From Roseibium sp. (GTDB lineage Bacteria; Pseudomonadota; Alphaproteobacteria; Rhizobiales; Stappiaceae): a stretch of DNA of 64,000 nt. Location: positions 434,001 through 498,000 of the forward strand of contig JAEPNV010000001.1 in assembly GCA_017643215.1 (NCBI GenBank), read 5' to 3'. A program made the translations under genes and the position numbers. Of this stretch, positions 43,674 to 50,725 are shown piece after piece. The notes under the pieces were generated by a model. It saw only the letters and a program-made list of their open reading frames with translations, was not told the DNA's origin and did not search any database. Numbering within the stretch: position 1 is the stretch's first letter; each line of letters opens with the position of its first letter.

Positions 43674-45284
43674 TTAATCTGGCGCAATCAGATGCCGGAC
43701 CTTGGGCGGTTCGGCGCCGGAGTGGAATTTTTGCACTTCGGCCTGCAGAACCGCATCGGCGCGGGTCACCCGGTCGTGCTGGCGCAGATGTTCCAGCCAG
43801 CTCGTCATCGTGAAGCTCTCCGTCCAGCGGGTCAGGTTCTCCGCATCCTGAAAGACATGCCAGTCGACCGCACCGTCACGGCGCCGCTCCTGCGAGAACC
43901 GGCGAATTGCGTCGAGGAACCCGTCCTGGTCCTCCGGCTTGACCTCGTAGTCGATCAGGATCATGACCGGGCCCCGGTCGGCTTCCAGGCTGTCATCGAC
44001 GACCGGCTCCGGCCAGTGCATCGACGGGCTGAGGTCGGTCGCCTGCGGCGAGGTCAACCTGGTCCCGCGCACCAGCGCCAGCACGCACAAAAGAAGCAGG
44101 GCTGCGCCGACCAAGGCCACGGGAATGCCCGCCAACGAGGCCACCTGACCCCAGATAACGCTGCCCAGGCTCATCGATCCGAAGAACAGGGTCAGATAGA
44201 TGGAAAGCCCCCGGGCCCGCACCCATTCCGGCAAAGAGGCCTGGGCGGACACATTGAGGCTGGAAAGGACCGCGATCCAGGAAAAACCGGCCAGCAAGGA
44301 CACGGCGTAGGCCGCCGCCTCGAACGGCACGATTGCGAACACCAATAACACGATTGCCGTTCCGACCGATCCGGCGGCCACGGTATTGTCCGCCCCGAGT
44401 TTTTTTCGGACTTTCGGCAAAACCATTGCGCCAATCACCGCACCGCCGCCAACACAACCCAACAGTGCGCCGTAGAGCCCCGGGCCGCCGTTCAAAAGAT
44501 CACGGGCGATCAGCGGCAGCATGGCCCAATAGGCGCTGGCAAACAGAAAAAAGCCGACCGCACGGATGAGTGTTGCTTTCAGCGCCGCGCTGTGCAGCGC
44601 ATAGCGAAGACCTGTCTGGATCGCCGGCAGGACCGGTTCCGGCGGCAAGCGTTTTTCCGGTTTGGGCGCCGGCTTCCAGATCAACAGCGCGGCCAGAATG
44701 CCGATGAAGCTCAGGGCGTTCAGCGCAAACGGCGAGGACAACCCGATGGCCGTAATCAGTACGCCCGCCAGTGCGGGACCGATCGCCCGGCTGATGTTGA
44801 TGCCCATGGAGTTGAGCGCAACGGCCGCGGCCAGGTCCTTTTTTAGGACCAGGCTCGGCACGATCGCTTGCCAGGCCGGAGCCATGAAGGCCGCGCCCGT
44901 CCCCAATAGGAACGTAAAGAGCAGCAGGATCTCAACGCTGGCCGCCCCTGCCGTCACGATGACGGCGAACGTCCCGGCCGCGGCGCCCATTAAAACATTG
45001 ACGACGAGCAGGAGTTTGCGCCGGTCTACAATGTCGGCCACGGCCCCGGCCACCAGGGCAAACAGGAAAACGGGCAGGGTGGTCGCGGCCTGCACCAGGG
45101 ACACCATGACCGGGTCGGGCGCCAGCGTCGTCATGAGCCAGCCGGCACCGACATCGTGCATCCAGGTGCCGACATTGGAAACGACCGTGGCCGTCCACAG
45201 GATCAGGAAGGCGGTCGATTTGAACGGCGCCCAGGCCCCGCCCTCCGCGGTTTTTTGGGCAGTTGCGTCAGCCTTGGAAGACAT
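43674..45284 (-). CDS. MFS exporter with C-terminal ABM-like monooxygenase domain
   Basis: This 536-residue protein has about 12 TM segments of the MFS_3/EntS-like drug:H+ antiporter type (residues 20-420: 'LVAGAVADIVDRRKLLLVVNVLMG' is the conserved loop between TM2 and TM3). The last 105 or so residues ('PVMILIDYEVKPEDQDGFLDAIRRFSQERRRDGAVDWHVF', 'ENLTRWTESFTMTSWLEHLRQHDRVTRAD') resemble antibiotic-biosynthesis-monooxygenase-like domains. The combination occurs in Alphaproteobacteria and is likely a fused efflux plus enzyme. Its start overlaps the end of the small GNAT gene by 17 bases. Confidence 0.8.
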   Translation of the reverse strand: MSSKADATAQKTAEGGAWAPFKSTAFLILWTATVVSNVGTWMHDVGAGWLMTTLAPDPVMVSLVQAATTLPVFLFALVAGAVADIVDRRKLLLVVNVLMGAAAGTFAVIVTAGAASVEILLLFTFLLGTGAAFMAPAWQAIVPSLVLKKDLAAAVALNSMGINISRAIGPALAGVLITAIGLSSPFALNALSFIGILAALLIWKPAPKPEKRLPPEPVLPAIQTGLRYALHSAALKATLIRAVGFFLFASAYWAMLPLIARDLLNGGPGLYGALLGCVGGGAVIGAMVLPKVRKKLGADNTVAAGSVGTAIVLLVFAIVPFEAAAYAVSLLAGFSWIAVLSSLNVSAQASLPEWVRARGLSIYLTLFFGSMSLGSVIWGQVASLAGIPVALVGAALLLLCVLALVRGTRLTSPQATDLSPSMHWPEPVVDDSLEADRGPVMILIDYEVKPEDQDGFLDAIRRFSQERRRDGAVDWHVFQDAENLTRWTESFTMTSWLEHLRQHDRVTRADAVLQAEVQKFHSGAEPPKVRHLIAPD

Positions 45285-45564
45285 CGGCCCACTCCGGATG
45301 TTTCTGGCGCTGGGCGTTCACATAAGGGCACAGCGGGATGATCTTGAAGTTTTTCTCGCGCGCCTCGGCGATCAGGTGTTCAACCAGCGCCCGCCCGGCG
45401 CCCATGCCCCGCATGCTGTCGGGCACGCCCGTGTGATCGGCGATAATCAGATTGTCGCTGACCCGCGAGAAGGTCAGTTCGGCGGGCTCGTCAATGCCGT
45501 CAAAGGTCCCGACATAACGGCCTTTGGCGCCCTCATCGACGAAGGTGATGGAAATATCTGGCAT
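45268..45564 (-). CDS. Small GNAT-like N-acetyltransferase (NATD1/YjdJ type)
   Basis: This 98-residue protein has the compact 'Gcn5-related N-acetyltransferase' fold: 'ADHTGVPDSMRGMGAGRALVEHLIAEAREKNFKIIPLCPYVNAQRQKHPEW' includes the acetyl-CoA binding loop (R/Q-x-x-G-x-G/A). Its ATG (45564) is four bases from the edge of an inverted-repeat element, so its whole 5' leader is element sequence with no ribosome site. An in-frame ATG inside the element (45615) would add 17 residues. It overlaps the MFS gene by 17 bases. Confidence 0.78.
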   Translation of the reverse strand: MPDISITFVDEGAKGRYVGTFDGIDEPAELTFSRVSDNLIIADHTGVPDSMRGMGAGRALVEHLIAEAREKNFKIIPLCPYVNAQRQKHPEWADVFQG

Positions 45565-45569
45565 GCAAC

Positions 45570-45840
45570 TAGGCCCTGTGGACGAATTTAAGATGCATGT
45601 CGCCGGGAAACGCATCGGACAAGATCAAGGACATCCGGCGCAGGTGATGCGCGCCCATCATCAAGACGGATGTGCGCCGGGTTTGGACGATGCGGGCCCG
45701 GCCCTTCGGGTGAGACAGGAGGCGTCGATCTGGCATGAAACGCTCCTTGAGCGTATCGCCGATAAGCCCTGCGGGTCTTTTCCCGCCATCTCTTGCTTCT
45801 TGTCTCACGAAATGCATCTCCAATGCGTCCACAGGGCCTA
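45570..45840. mobile_element. 271-bp miniature inverted-repeat element with CTAG at both ends
   Basis: Terminal inverted repeats of 29 bp match at 26 positions (ends begin TAGGCCCTGTGGACG). CTAG occurs at both edges (45569-45572 and 45838-45841), consistent with a 4-bp YTAR target duplication as produced by IS5-type elements. The interior has no transposase features. A 62-bp relative lies at 28159-28220. The right CTAG forms the TAG stop codon of the periplasmic adaptor gene. Confidence 0.65.
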
Positions 45841-46659
45841 GTCTCCGGATGACTGCGCAACAATCTCCGCCGACACGACAACGCGCATGCCGGGCCGCAG
45901 CACGCGATCCGGGTTGGGCACGTCCGCCCAGATTGTCAGCGTGCCGTCCGCCGCATTGACTGAGGCGCTCGCGAATTCGGGGGTAATGCCGGCAGCGACT
46001 TGTTCACCATTGTTCAGGCGCACCGTGAGGACAAGCCCTTCAAACATCTGCTGAACCGTTGACGCTCCTGTTTCTCGGATCGTTTGCAGGCGGGTTTGGT
46101 AAGGCACGTCGTAGGCGACAAGGACCGGGTCAAGCTGGACAATTTCGGCGAGCGGTGGACCGGCCTTGGCCTCCAGGAACGCCCCAAGCGCGACATCTGG
46201 CCGGCTCACGACGCCCGAGATCGGCGCCCGGATCGTTGCCTTTTCGCGTTCAAGTTCCGCCTGTTCCAGCCGCACCCGGGCAACCTCAAGATCCGCTTCG
46301 GCGGCCGCGCGCCGGGCCGCTGCCTCATCGAGGCTGGCTTGCGATGTGACTTGCCGCTGCGACAGTTGTGTCAACCGTTCGAGCTGTTGACGGGCATTGC
46401 CGGCCCGCGCCGATTGTGCGGCGACCGCGGCTTGGGCCGATGTCACATCCAGATCCAGCGCGCGCGTATCAAGCCGAAAGAGCGGCTGGCCTTTTTCAAC
46501 GGTTTCGCCACCGCGAAACAGGATTTGGGCAAGCAGGCCGTCAAGGCTGGTGGCAAGCACCGCCCGTTCGCGCGCTTCGACCATGCCTGGAAAAACCAGA
46601 TCTTGGGCATGGGCGGCCGGGGCGATCAAAATCGCCAGAACGATGATCCAGCCTCTCAT
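45838..46659 (-). CDS. Periplasmic adaptor (HlyD/RND membrane-fusion type), without a linked pump
   Basis: This is a 273-residue secreted or lipoprotein-like adaptor with a signal peptide (residues 1-18, ending AHA). It shows the barrel-sandwich hybrid halves 'GLLAQILFRGGETVEKGQPLFRLDTRAL' and 'ATIRAPISGVVSRPDVALGAFLEAKAGPPLAEIVQ', with a short coiled hairpin between. Normal RND adaptors are longer and are encoded with an RND pump and an outer-membrane channel; neither is present. It is translationally coupled to a preceding XapX gene. The last codon (TAG) lies in the edge of the inverted-repeat element, so the native C-terminus may have been altered. Confidence 0.75.
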   Translation of the reverse strand: MRGWIIVLAILIAPAAHAQDLVFPGMVEARERAVLATSLDGLLAQILFRGGETVEKGQPLFRLDTRALDLDVTSAQAAVAAQSARAGNARQQLERLTQLSQRQVTSQASLDEAAARRAAAEADLEVARVRLEQAELEREKATIRAPISGVVSRPDVALGAFLEAKAGPPLAEIVQLDPVLVAYDVPYQTRLQTIRETGASTVQQMFEGLVLTVRLNNGEQVAAGITPEFASASVNAADGTLTIWADVPNPDRVLRPGMRVVVSAEIVAQSSGD

Positions 46660-46814
46660 TGCGCCAGCGCCCAGTCAGCGCCCAGAAAGCCGACGGTCAT
46701 CGCAACGACCAGCAGCGCGCCGACCAGCCGCGGCGGTGCGGGAAGGGGAATGTCGAACCACCGGCAGCCCGCGCCAATTGCAAAACCGAGACCGATCCCG
46801 ATCAAAGCCTCCAT
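46656..46814 (-). CDS. XapX-domain small membrane protein (52 aa), copy 2
   Basis: The reading ATG-GAG-GCT... gives a 52-residue protein, 'MEALIGIGLGFAIGAGCRWF' followed by 'PLPAPPRLVGALLVVAMTVGF', the XapX (DUF1427) pattern with two hydrophobic halves around a 'PLPAPP' turn. It was found by hand because it is too short for routine length cut-offs. Its ATG overlaps the stop of copy 1, and its TGA overlaps the adaptor's ATG (ATGA), so the three genes are coupled. Function is unknown. Confidence 0.78.
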   Translation of the reverse strand: MEALIGIGLGFAIGAGCRWFDIPLPAPPRLVGALLVVAMTVGFLGADWALAQ

Positions 46815-47050
46815 CACACCGTATCCTTATCCTTTGAGGCAGCCTGGCCGGATGGGCCGCCGCACAGGTCCTTGGTTGTTGAGGCGCGCTGCTCGGCGAA
46901 TTTGTCGACGGCCAGGTAGCCAAGGGTCATGGCCACGACAAGGAGGGCACCGACCAGGACGGGCGGTGCAGGAAGGGGAAGGCCGGCCACGCGGCAGGCG
47001 ATCCCGATCGACAGGCCGGTCAAAAGACCGAGTATGACTTTCTTGTCCAT
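46814..47050 (-). CDS. XapX-domain small membrane protein (78 aa), copy 1
   Basis: This 78-residue protein has the XapX pattern 'VILGLLTGLSIGIACRVAGLPLPAPPVLVGALLVVAMTLGYLAVDKFAE' and a 25-residue polar tail. XapX proteins are two-span membrane proteins of unknown function, often beside purine or amine metabolism. It is 12 bases after the amidohydrolase stop and overlaps copy 2. The pair are tandem paralogues. Confidence 0.82.
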   Translation of the reverse strand: MDKKVILGLLTGLSIGIACRVAGLPLPAPPVLVGALLVVAMTLGYLAVDKFAEQRASTTKDLCGGPSGQAASKDKDTV

Positions 47051-47062
47051 GGTGTCACCGGT

Positions 47063-48784
47063 TTAATCAGACAGCAAAGCAGCCACGCCCGGGGCGCCGA
47101 AAGCGGGCACCGGACTCCAATCGGGCAGGCCGGGCAGCGGGTCTGGGGCATGTTCGGCGAAAGTGCCTTTGGCGTGCACGACCTTGCCGCCGGTCAGCGT
47201 CAGGTCGGCCTCGATGTTGATGATGTCATCCTCCGGAATGGCAAAATAATCGCGGTCGAGCACGGCGATATCGGCGAATTGGCCGGCCTTGATCTGGCCC
47301 TTCTTGCCCGCTTCCCGGCTGAACCAGGCGCCTGCGACCGTCCAGTGGTGCAACGCGTCTTCGCGGCTCAACCGGTTCTCGGCCAGCCATATCACATCGC
47401 CGCCGCGGCCTTTGCCGGAGACGGCCCAGTGGATTGCGAGCCAGGGGTTGTAGGAGCTGACGCGCGTCGCATCCGTCCCGGCCGCCAGCGGGACACCGGA
47501 GGCCATCATCTTCTTGACCGGCATCACGTCATTCAGCGCGGCCTCCCCATACCGGTCTTTGTAGGCGGTGGCCTGGAACGCGATCCGGTTCTGGTAGCTG
47601 ATGCCACCGCCAAGCCGGGCGACCCATTCCATGGTTTTCTCGCTGACCGTCTCGCCGTGGTCGAAGATCCAGTTCAGTTCCTCAAGACCCTTGTCACGGC
47701 CAACGTCTTCAAGAACCGACAGCAATCGATGCGCACTTTCCTCATAGGTGCAGTGGAACCGGATCGGCCACCGGTTCTCCAACAGGAATTCAAGCACGGG
47801 CTTGAGATCGCCCTCCATGCGTTTCGGAAGGTCAGGCCGGGGGTAGGAGAAATCCTCGAAATCGTAGGCGGAGGCGACCAGCATCTCGCCCGCGCCGACA
47901 CACTTGAGGTAATCGTCGCCCTGATCCGGCTTGACGATGTCGTTCCAGCGCTTGAAGTCGTCGAGTTCGAACAATGGCCGCTGCGCGAAAAGCTGGTAGC
48001 CGATCCGCACGGTCTGCTCGCCGCGCTTGTTGAGTTCACTGATGACGCCGTAATCGTCGGGGTAATTCAGGAACCCGCCGGCGCAGTCGAGTGCGGAGGT
48101 CAGGCCGAGGCTGTTCAGGGCCCGGAAATAGTGCTTGGTCGACGTCACCTGCTCCTCGAAGTCGAGCTTCGGCGCCATGTCGAGCAGCGCATAGAGAGGC
48201 TGGGCGTTGGGGCGCGCGAGCGCCAGCCCGGTCGGATTGCCGTCATCGTCGCGCTCAAGGCGGCCGGAGACAAAGGGCTCGTAAAAATGATTGTCGATCC
48301 CCAGCGCCCGCAAGGCGGCCTTGTTCAGCCACGCCCGATCATAAAGATGCAGGACATAGACCGGAACGTCGGGCGCGACCGCGTTGATCTCGTCCAGCGT
48401 CGGCAGCCGCTTCTCGGCGAACTGGTCCGCCGACCAGCCGCCAACCACGCGGATCCATTGGCCGGCGGGTGTGCGCTCGGCCTGCGCCTTGAGCATCTTG
48501 AGGCCGTCGGAAAGCGATGGGACGTGATCCCACCTCAGTTCCATGGCGAAGTTGTTGCCCTGGCGGATGATGTGGGTATGGCTGTCGATGAGGCCCGGGA
48601 TGACCCGCTTGCGCTCAAGATCGATGACCGTCGTGTTTGGACCCTTGTGGCCCATGATGTCCGCGGTCTCGCCAACCGACAGGATCTTGCCGTCGGCAAT
48701 CGCAACCGCCGTCGCGTCCGGATTTGCATCGTCAAAGGTCGTGATTTTGCCGTTGTGTAATATGAGATCCGCAGTCGCCATCAT
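47063..48784 (-). CDS. YtcJ-like amidohydrolase, module 1
   Basis: This is a 573-residue metal-dependent amidohydrolase of the YtcJ/COG1574 type. Metal-site motifs: 'IDSHTHIIRQG' near residue 65, 'RFHCTYEES', 'DHGETVSEKTMEWV', and 'GTDATRVSSYNPW'. No signal peptide. It closely parallels the amidohydrolase at 50726-52522, which instead has a Tat signal. It is 12 bases upstream of the XapX gene and downstream of a cysteine hydrolase gene (162-bp gap with a perfect hairpin). Natural substrates of this family are mostly unknown; cyclic amides, urea-type or ester compounds are possible. Confidence 0.83.
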   Translation of the reverse strand: MMATADLILHNGKITTFDDANPDATAVAIADGKILSVGETADIMGHKGPNTTVIDLERKRVIPGLIDSHTHIIRQGNNFAMELRWDHVPSLSDGLKMLKAQAERTPAGQWIRVVGGWSADQFAEKRLPTLDEINAVAPDVPVYVLHLYDRAWLNKAALRALGIDNHFYEPFVSGRLERDDDGNPTGLALARPNAQPLYALLDMAPKLDFEEQVTSTKHYFRALNSLGLTSALDCAGGFLNYPDDYGVISELNKRGEQTVRIGYQLFAQRPLFELDDFKRWNDIVKPDQGDDYLKCVGAGEMLVASAYDFEDFSYPRPDLPKRMEGDLKPVLEFLLENRWPIRFHCTYEESAHRLLSVLEDVGRDKGLEELNWIFDHGETVSEKTMEWVARLGGGISYQNRIAFQATAYKDRYGEAALNDVMPVKKMMASGVPLAAGTDATRVSSYNPWLAIHWAVSGKGRGGDVIWLAENRLSREDALHHWTVAGAWFSREAGKKGQIKAGQFADIAVLDRDYFAIPEDDIINIEADLTLTGGKVVHAKGTFAEHAPDPLPGLPDWSPVPAFGAPGVAALLSD

Positions 48785-48912
48785 TCCCGTCCTTGTTCGT
48801 TCCAGGCGTCTTCGAGCCGAATTCGACGGTCTGCGCCGGTCATTTTGCGAATTGTCATGGGCCGGGCGCCTTTGCGGTTTCAATCACGTCTGAACCATTG
48901 GCCCGGTCAGAT

Positions 48913-48932
48913 CCGGCGCAGTTCTGCGCCGG
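48913..48932. promoter_or_regulatory. Perfect hairpin between module-1 hydrolase genes
   Basis: Arms CCGGCGCAG and CTGCGCCGG with TT between them give a 9-bp perfect inverted repeat. No T-run follows on either strand, so it is more likely an RNA-stability element or operator than a terminator. Confidence 0.5.
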
Positions 48933-48947
48933 GCTGGATGTTTGAAT

Positions 48948-49604
48948 TCATTCGGCAGCGACCGCTCCCGCTTCGCTGGCATGGTCGCCCAAGGCCCACT
49001 TGGAGAACCGGATCTGGATGCCGTAAGGGGTGTGCCGCTTCAGGATGTCCATCACACCGTCGTAGCTTTCCGACCGGGCCCAGTCCTGCTGAAGCTCGAA
49101 CACGACCTGAAGCGACGTCATCGCCACCGCGCCCGCGGCTTCAAGGCGCGAAACCGCGCGCTCATGCGCCTCGCTCGACGTGTCCCCGCAGGCATCTGTC
49201 GGCACGTAGACCTCGTAGCCTTCGCCCAGCATGTCGAGCGTTGGAAACGACACACACGCGCAAGTCCAAAGGCCTGCCACGATGATTTTCTTGCGGCCCG
49301 TACATTCGATCGCATCGCGGAAATTCGGGTCGAGCCAGGAGTTGATCGAGGTCCGGTCGATAATGTCCATGCCCGGAAAAAGCTCCGTGACTTCCGGCAT
49401 GAAAGGACCTGAAAAACTGTCCCGTGCGACCGTCGACAACACGGTCGGAAGACCGAAGACGCGCGCGGTCCGGGCAAGTGTCTGGACATTTTGCATGACC
49501 GTCATGCGGTCGTGGCTTTGAATGCCTTGAAACATCGCGGGCTGAAAATCGATCAGCACAAGAGCGCAATTCTCGGGCGAAAGCATTTCCAATTCAGTCT
49601 TCAT
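48948..49604 (-). CDS. YcaC-like isochorismatase-fold cysteine hydrolase, module 1
   Basis: This 218-residue enzyme has the isochorismatase-like fold. D19 in 'LIDFQ' and C117 in 'GLWTCACVSF' fit the Asp/Cys positions of YcaC-type hydrolases. It starts at 49604 after GGAGAGCG. A divergent AraC regulator is 139 bp upstream across an AT-rich gap. The family hydrolyses amides, ureas or unknown substrates; the neighbouring amidohydrolase suggests successive hydrolysis steps. Confidence 0.87.
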   Translation of the reverse strand: MKTELEMLSPENCALVLIDFQPAMFQGIQSHDRMTVMQNVQTLARTARVFGLPTVLSTVARDSFSGPFMPEVTELFPGMDIIDRTSINSWLDPNFRDAIECTGRKKIIVAGLWTCACVSFPTLDMLGEGYEVYVPTDACGDTSSEAHERAVSRLEAAGAVAMTSLQVVFELQQDWARSESYDGVMDILKRHTPYGIQIRFSKWALGDHASEAGAVAAE

Positions 49605-49743
49605 CACTCGCTCTCCGAATATTGAATATCATGTACTTTTCAGGTGAATCTCACTTTTTGTTTCGTTCATCACCTGATGAATAGATATTAATTCATGCAT
49701 TTTTCTGCTTTCAGAAATCGAGTGAAAATTATATCATTGTGCT
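49605..49743. promoter_or_regulatory. AT-rich divergent promoter region with inverted repeat, module 1
   Basis: The 139-bp gap between the divergent hydrolase and AraC genes is very AT-rich. It has an inverted repeat TCAGGTGA / TCACCTGA at 49640-49677 separated by 22 bases, which could serve as the AraC operator. Confidence 0.55.
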
Positions 49744-50679
49744 ATGATCAGCCCCCAGCGTCAGCCCAGATCGATCAGCGCAAGCGGAATCAAGGTTGCC
49801 GCCGATCGCATCGTGAGCGTTAACGGCCCGCCGCTGAAGACGCTGCCCGGCTGGGGCATCCTGATCACGACGCCGGGCTGCGAATTTCACTTGCATCCGC
49901 CGATCAGCTACGAAGTCCACTACCAGGTCCCGCTCTATGTTCTGGTCCATGCGTTCACCGGTGCAAAGGCGCGCGGGGCGGTCGGCGACGGCCCGTTGGT
50001 CTTTCGCAGCACTGCGCCGCGGAGTTCCCGGCTGATGGGACCGGACATCCGCGTGCGCATGATCCAGGATCAGGCACTGGAATTTCTTGCCTTGGGATTT
50101 GATCCCGGGCGCTTCGAGAAAACAGCCGACCACGCCGTTGGGTCGGGACGCTGGCGATTGAACGAATTGGCCACGTGTCTGGACCCGGGCCTGGATGCGC
50201 TTTGCCGGGAGATCCGGCGGTGTTTGATCGCAGAGCCGATCGGGCAGCGACGGTATCTTGATGCGCTGGCGGACGCTGTCGTCACCCGGTTCGCGACGAA
50301 ACACCTTCTTGAGGACGACACCCGGAAAGACACCGCCGAGGGCTTGGCGCCGTTTTTGGTCCGTAAGCTGGTCGCGCAGGTGGACGCGCAGCTTGAAAGC
50401 GGGGTCAAAGTGTCGGATCTCGTTGAAACCAGCGGCTTGAGCCGGTCGCATTTCAGCCGCGCGTTTCAGCGCAGCTTCGGTGAGCCGCCGGCCCGATACA
50501 TCCTGGGACGCCGCATCGCCCGGGCGCGCGAACTCTTGACCGACCCGATGCTTTCGGTCACCGAGATTTCGATCCAGTGCGGTTTCGCCAATCCGTCTCA
50601 TTTGACAACTGCTTTTCACAACGAAGTGGGACTGCCGCCCAAGGCCTACCGGAAGGCCCTTTCAAAAGACGGCAAATAG
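49744..50679 (+). CDS. AraC family regulator, module 1
   Basis: This 311-residue protein has an N-terminal sensing domain and a C-terminal AraC DNA-binding domain with two HTH motifs ('VSDLVETSGLSRSHFSRAFQRSFGEPPARYILGRRIARARELL' and 'VTEISIQCGFANPSHLTTAFHNEVGLPPKAYR'). It is divergent from the module-1 hydrolases and probably activates them in response to their substrate. The start has no obvious ribosome site. Confidence 0.88.
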   Translation: MISPQRQPRSISASGIKVAADRIVSVNGPPLKTLPGWGILITTPGCEFHLHPPISYEVHYQVPLYVLVHAFTGAKARGAVGDGPLVFRSTAPRSSRLMGPDIRVRMIQDQALEFLALGFDPGRFEKTADHAVGSGRWRLNELATCLDPGLDALCREIRRCLIAEPIGQRRYLDALADAVVTRFATKHLLEDDTRKDTAEGLAPFLVRKLVAQVDAQLESGVKVSDLVETSGLSRSHFSRAFQRSFGEPPARYILGRRIARARELLTDPMLSVTEISIQCGFANPSHLTTAFHNEVGLPPKAYRKALSKDGK

Positions 50680-50725
50680 CGTCAGGCTGCCGCCGGCAGA
50701 CAGTGGCAGGCCCGGCCGAGGTTTG

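Noticed and set aside
45569..45832. 87-codon minus-strand frame inside the inverted-repeat element
   Set aside because: No transposase motifs; ends coincide with the repeat arms, so it looks like a by-product of the palindrome.
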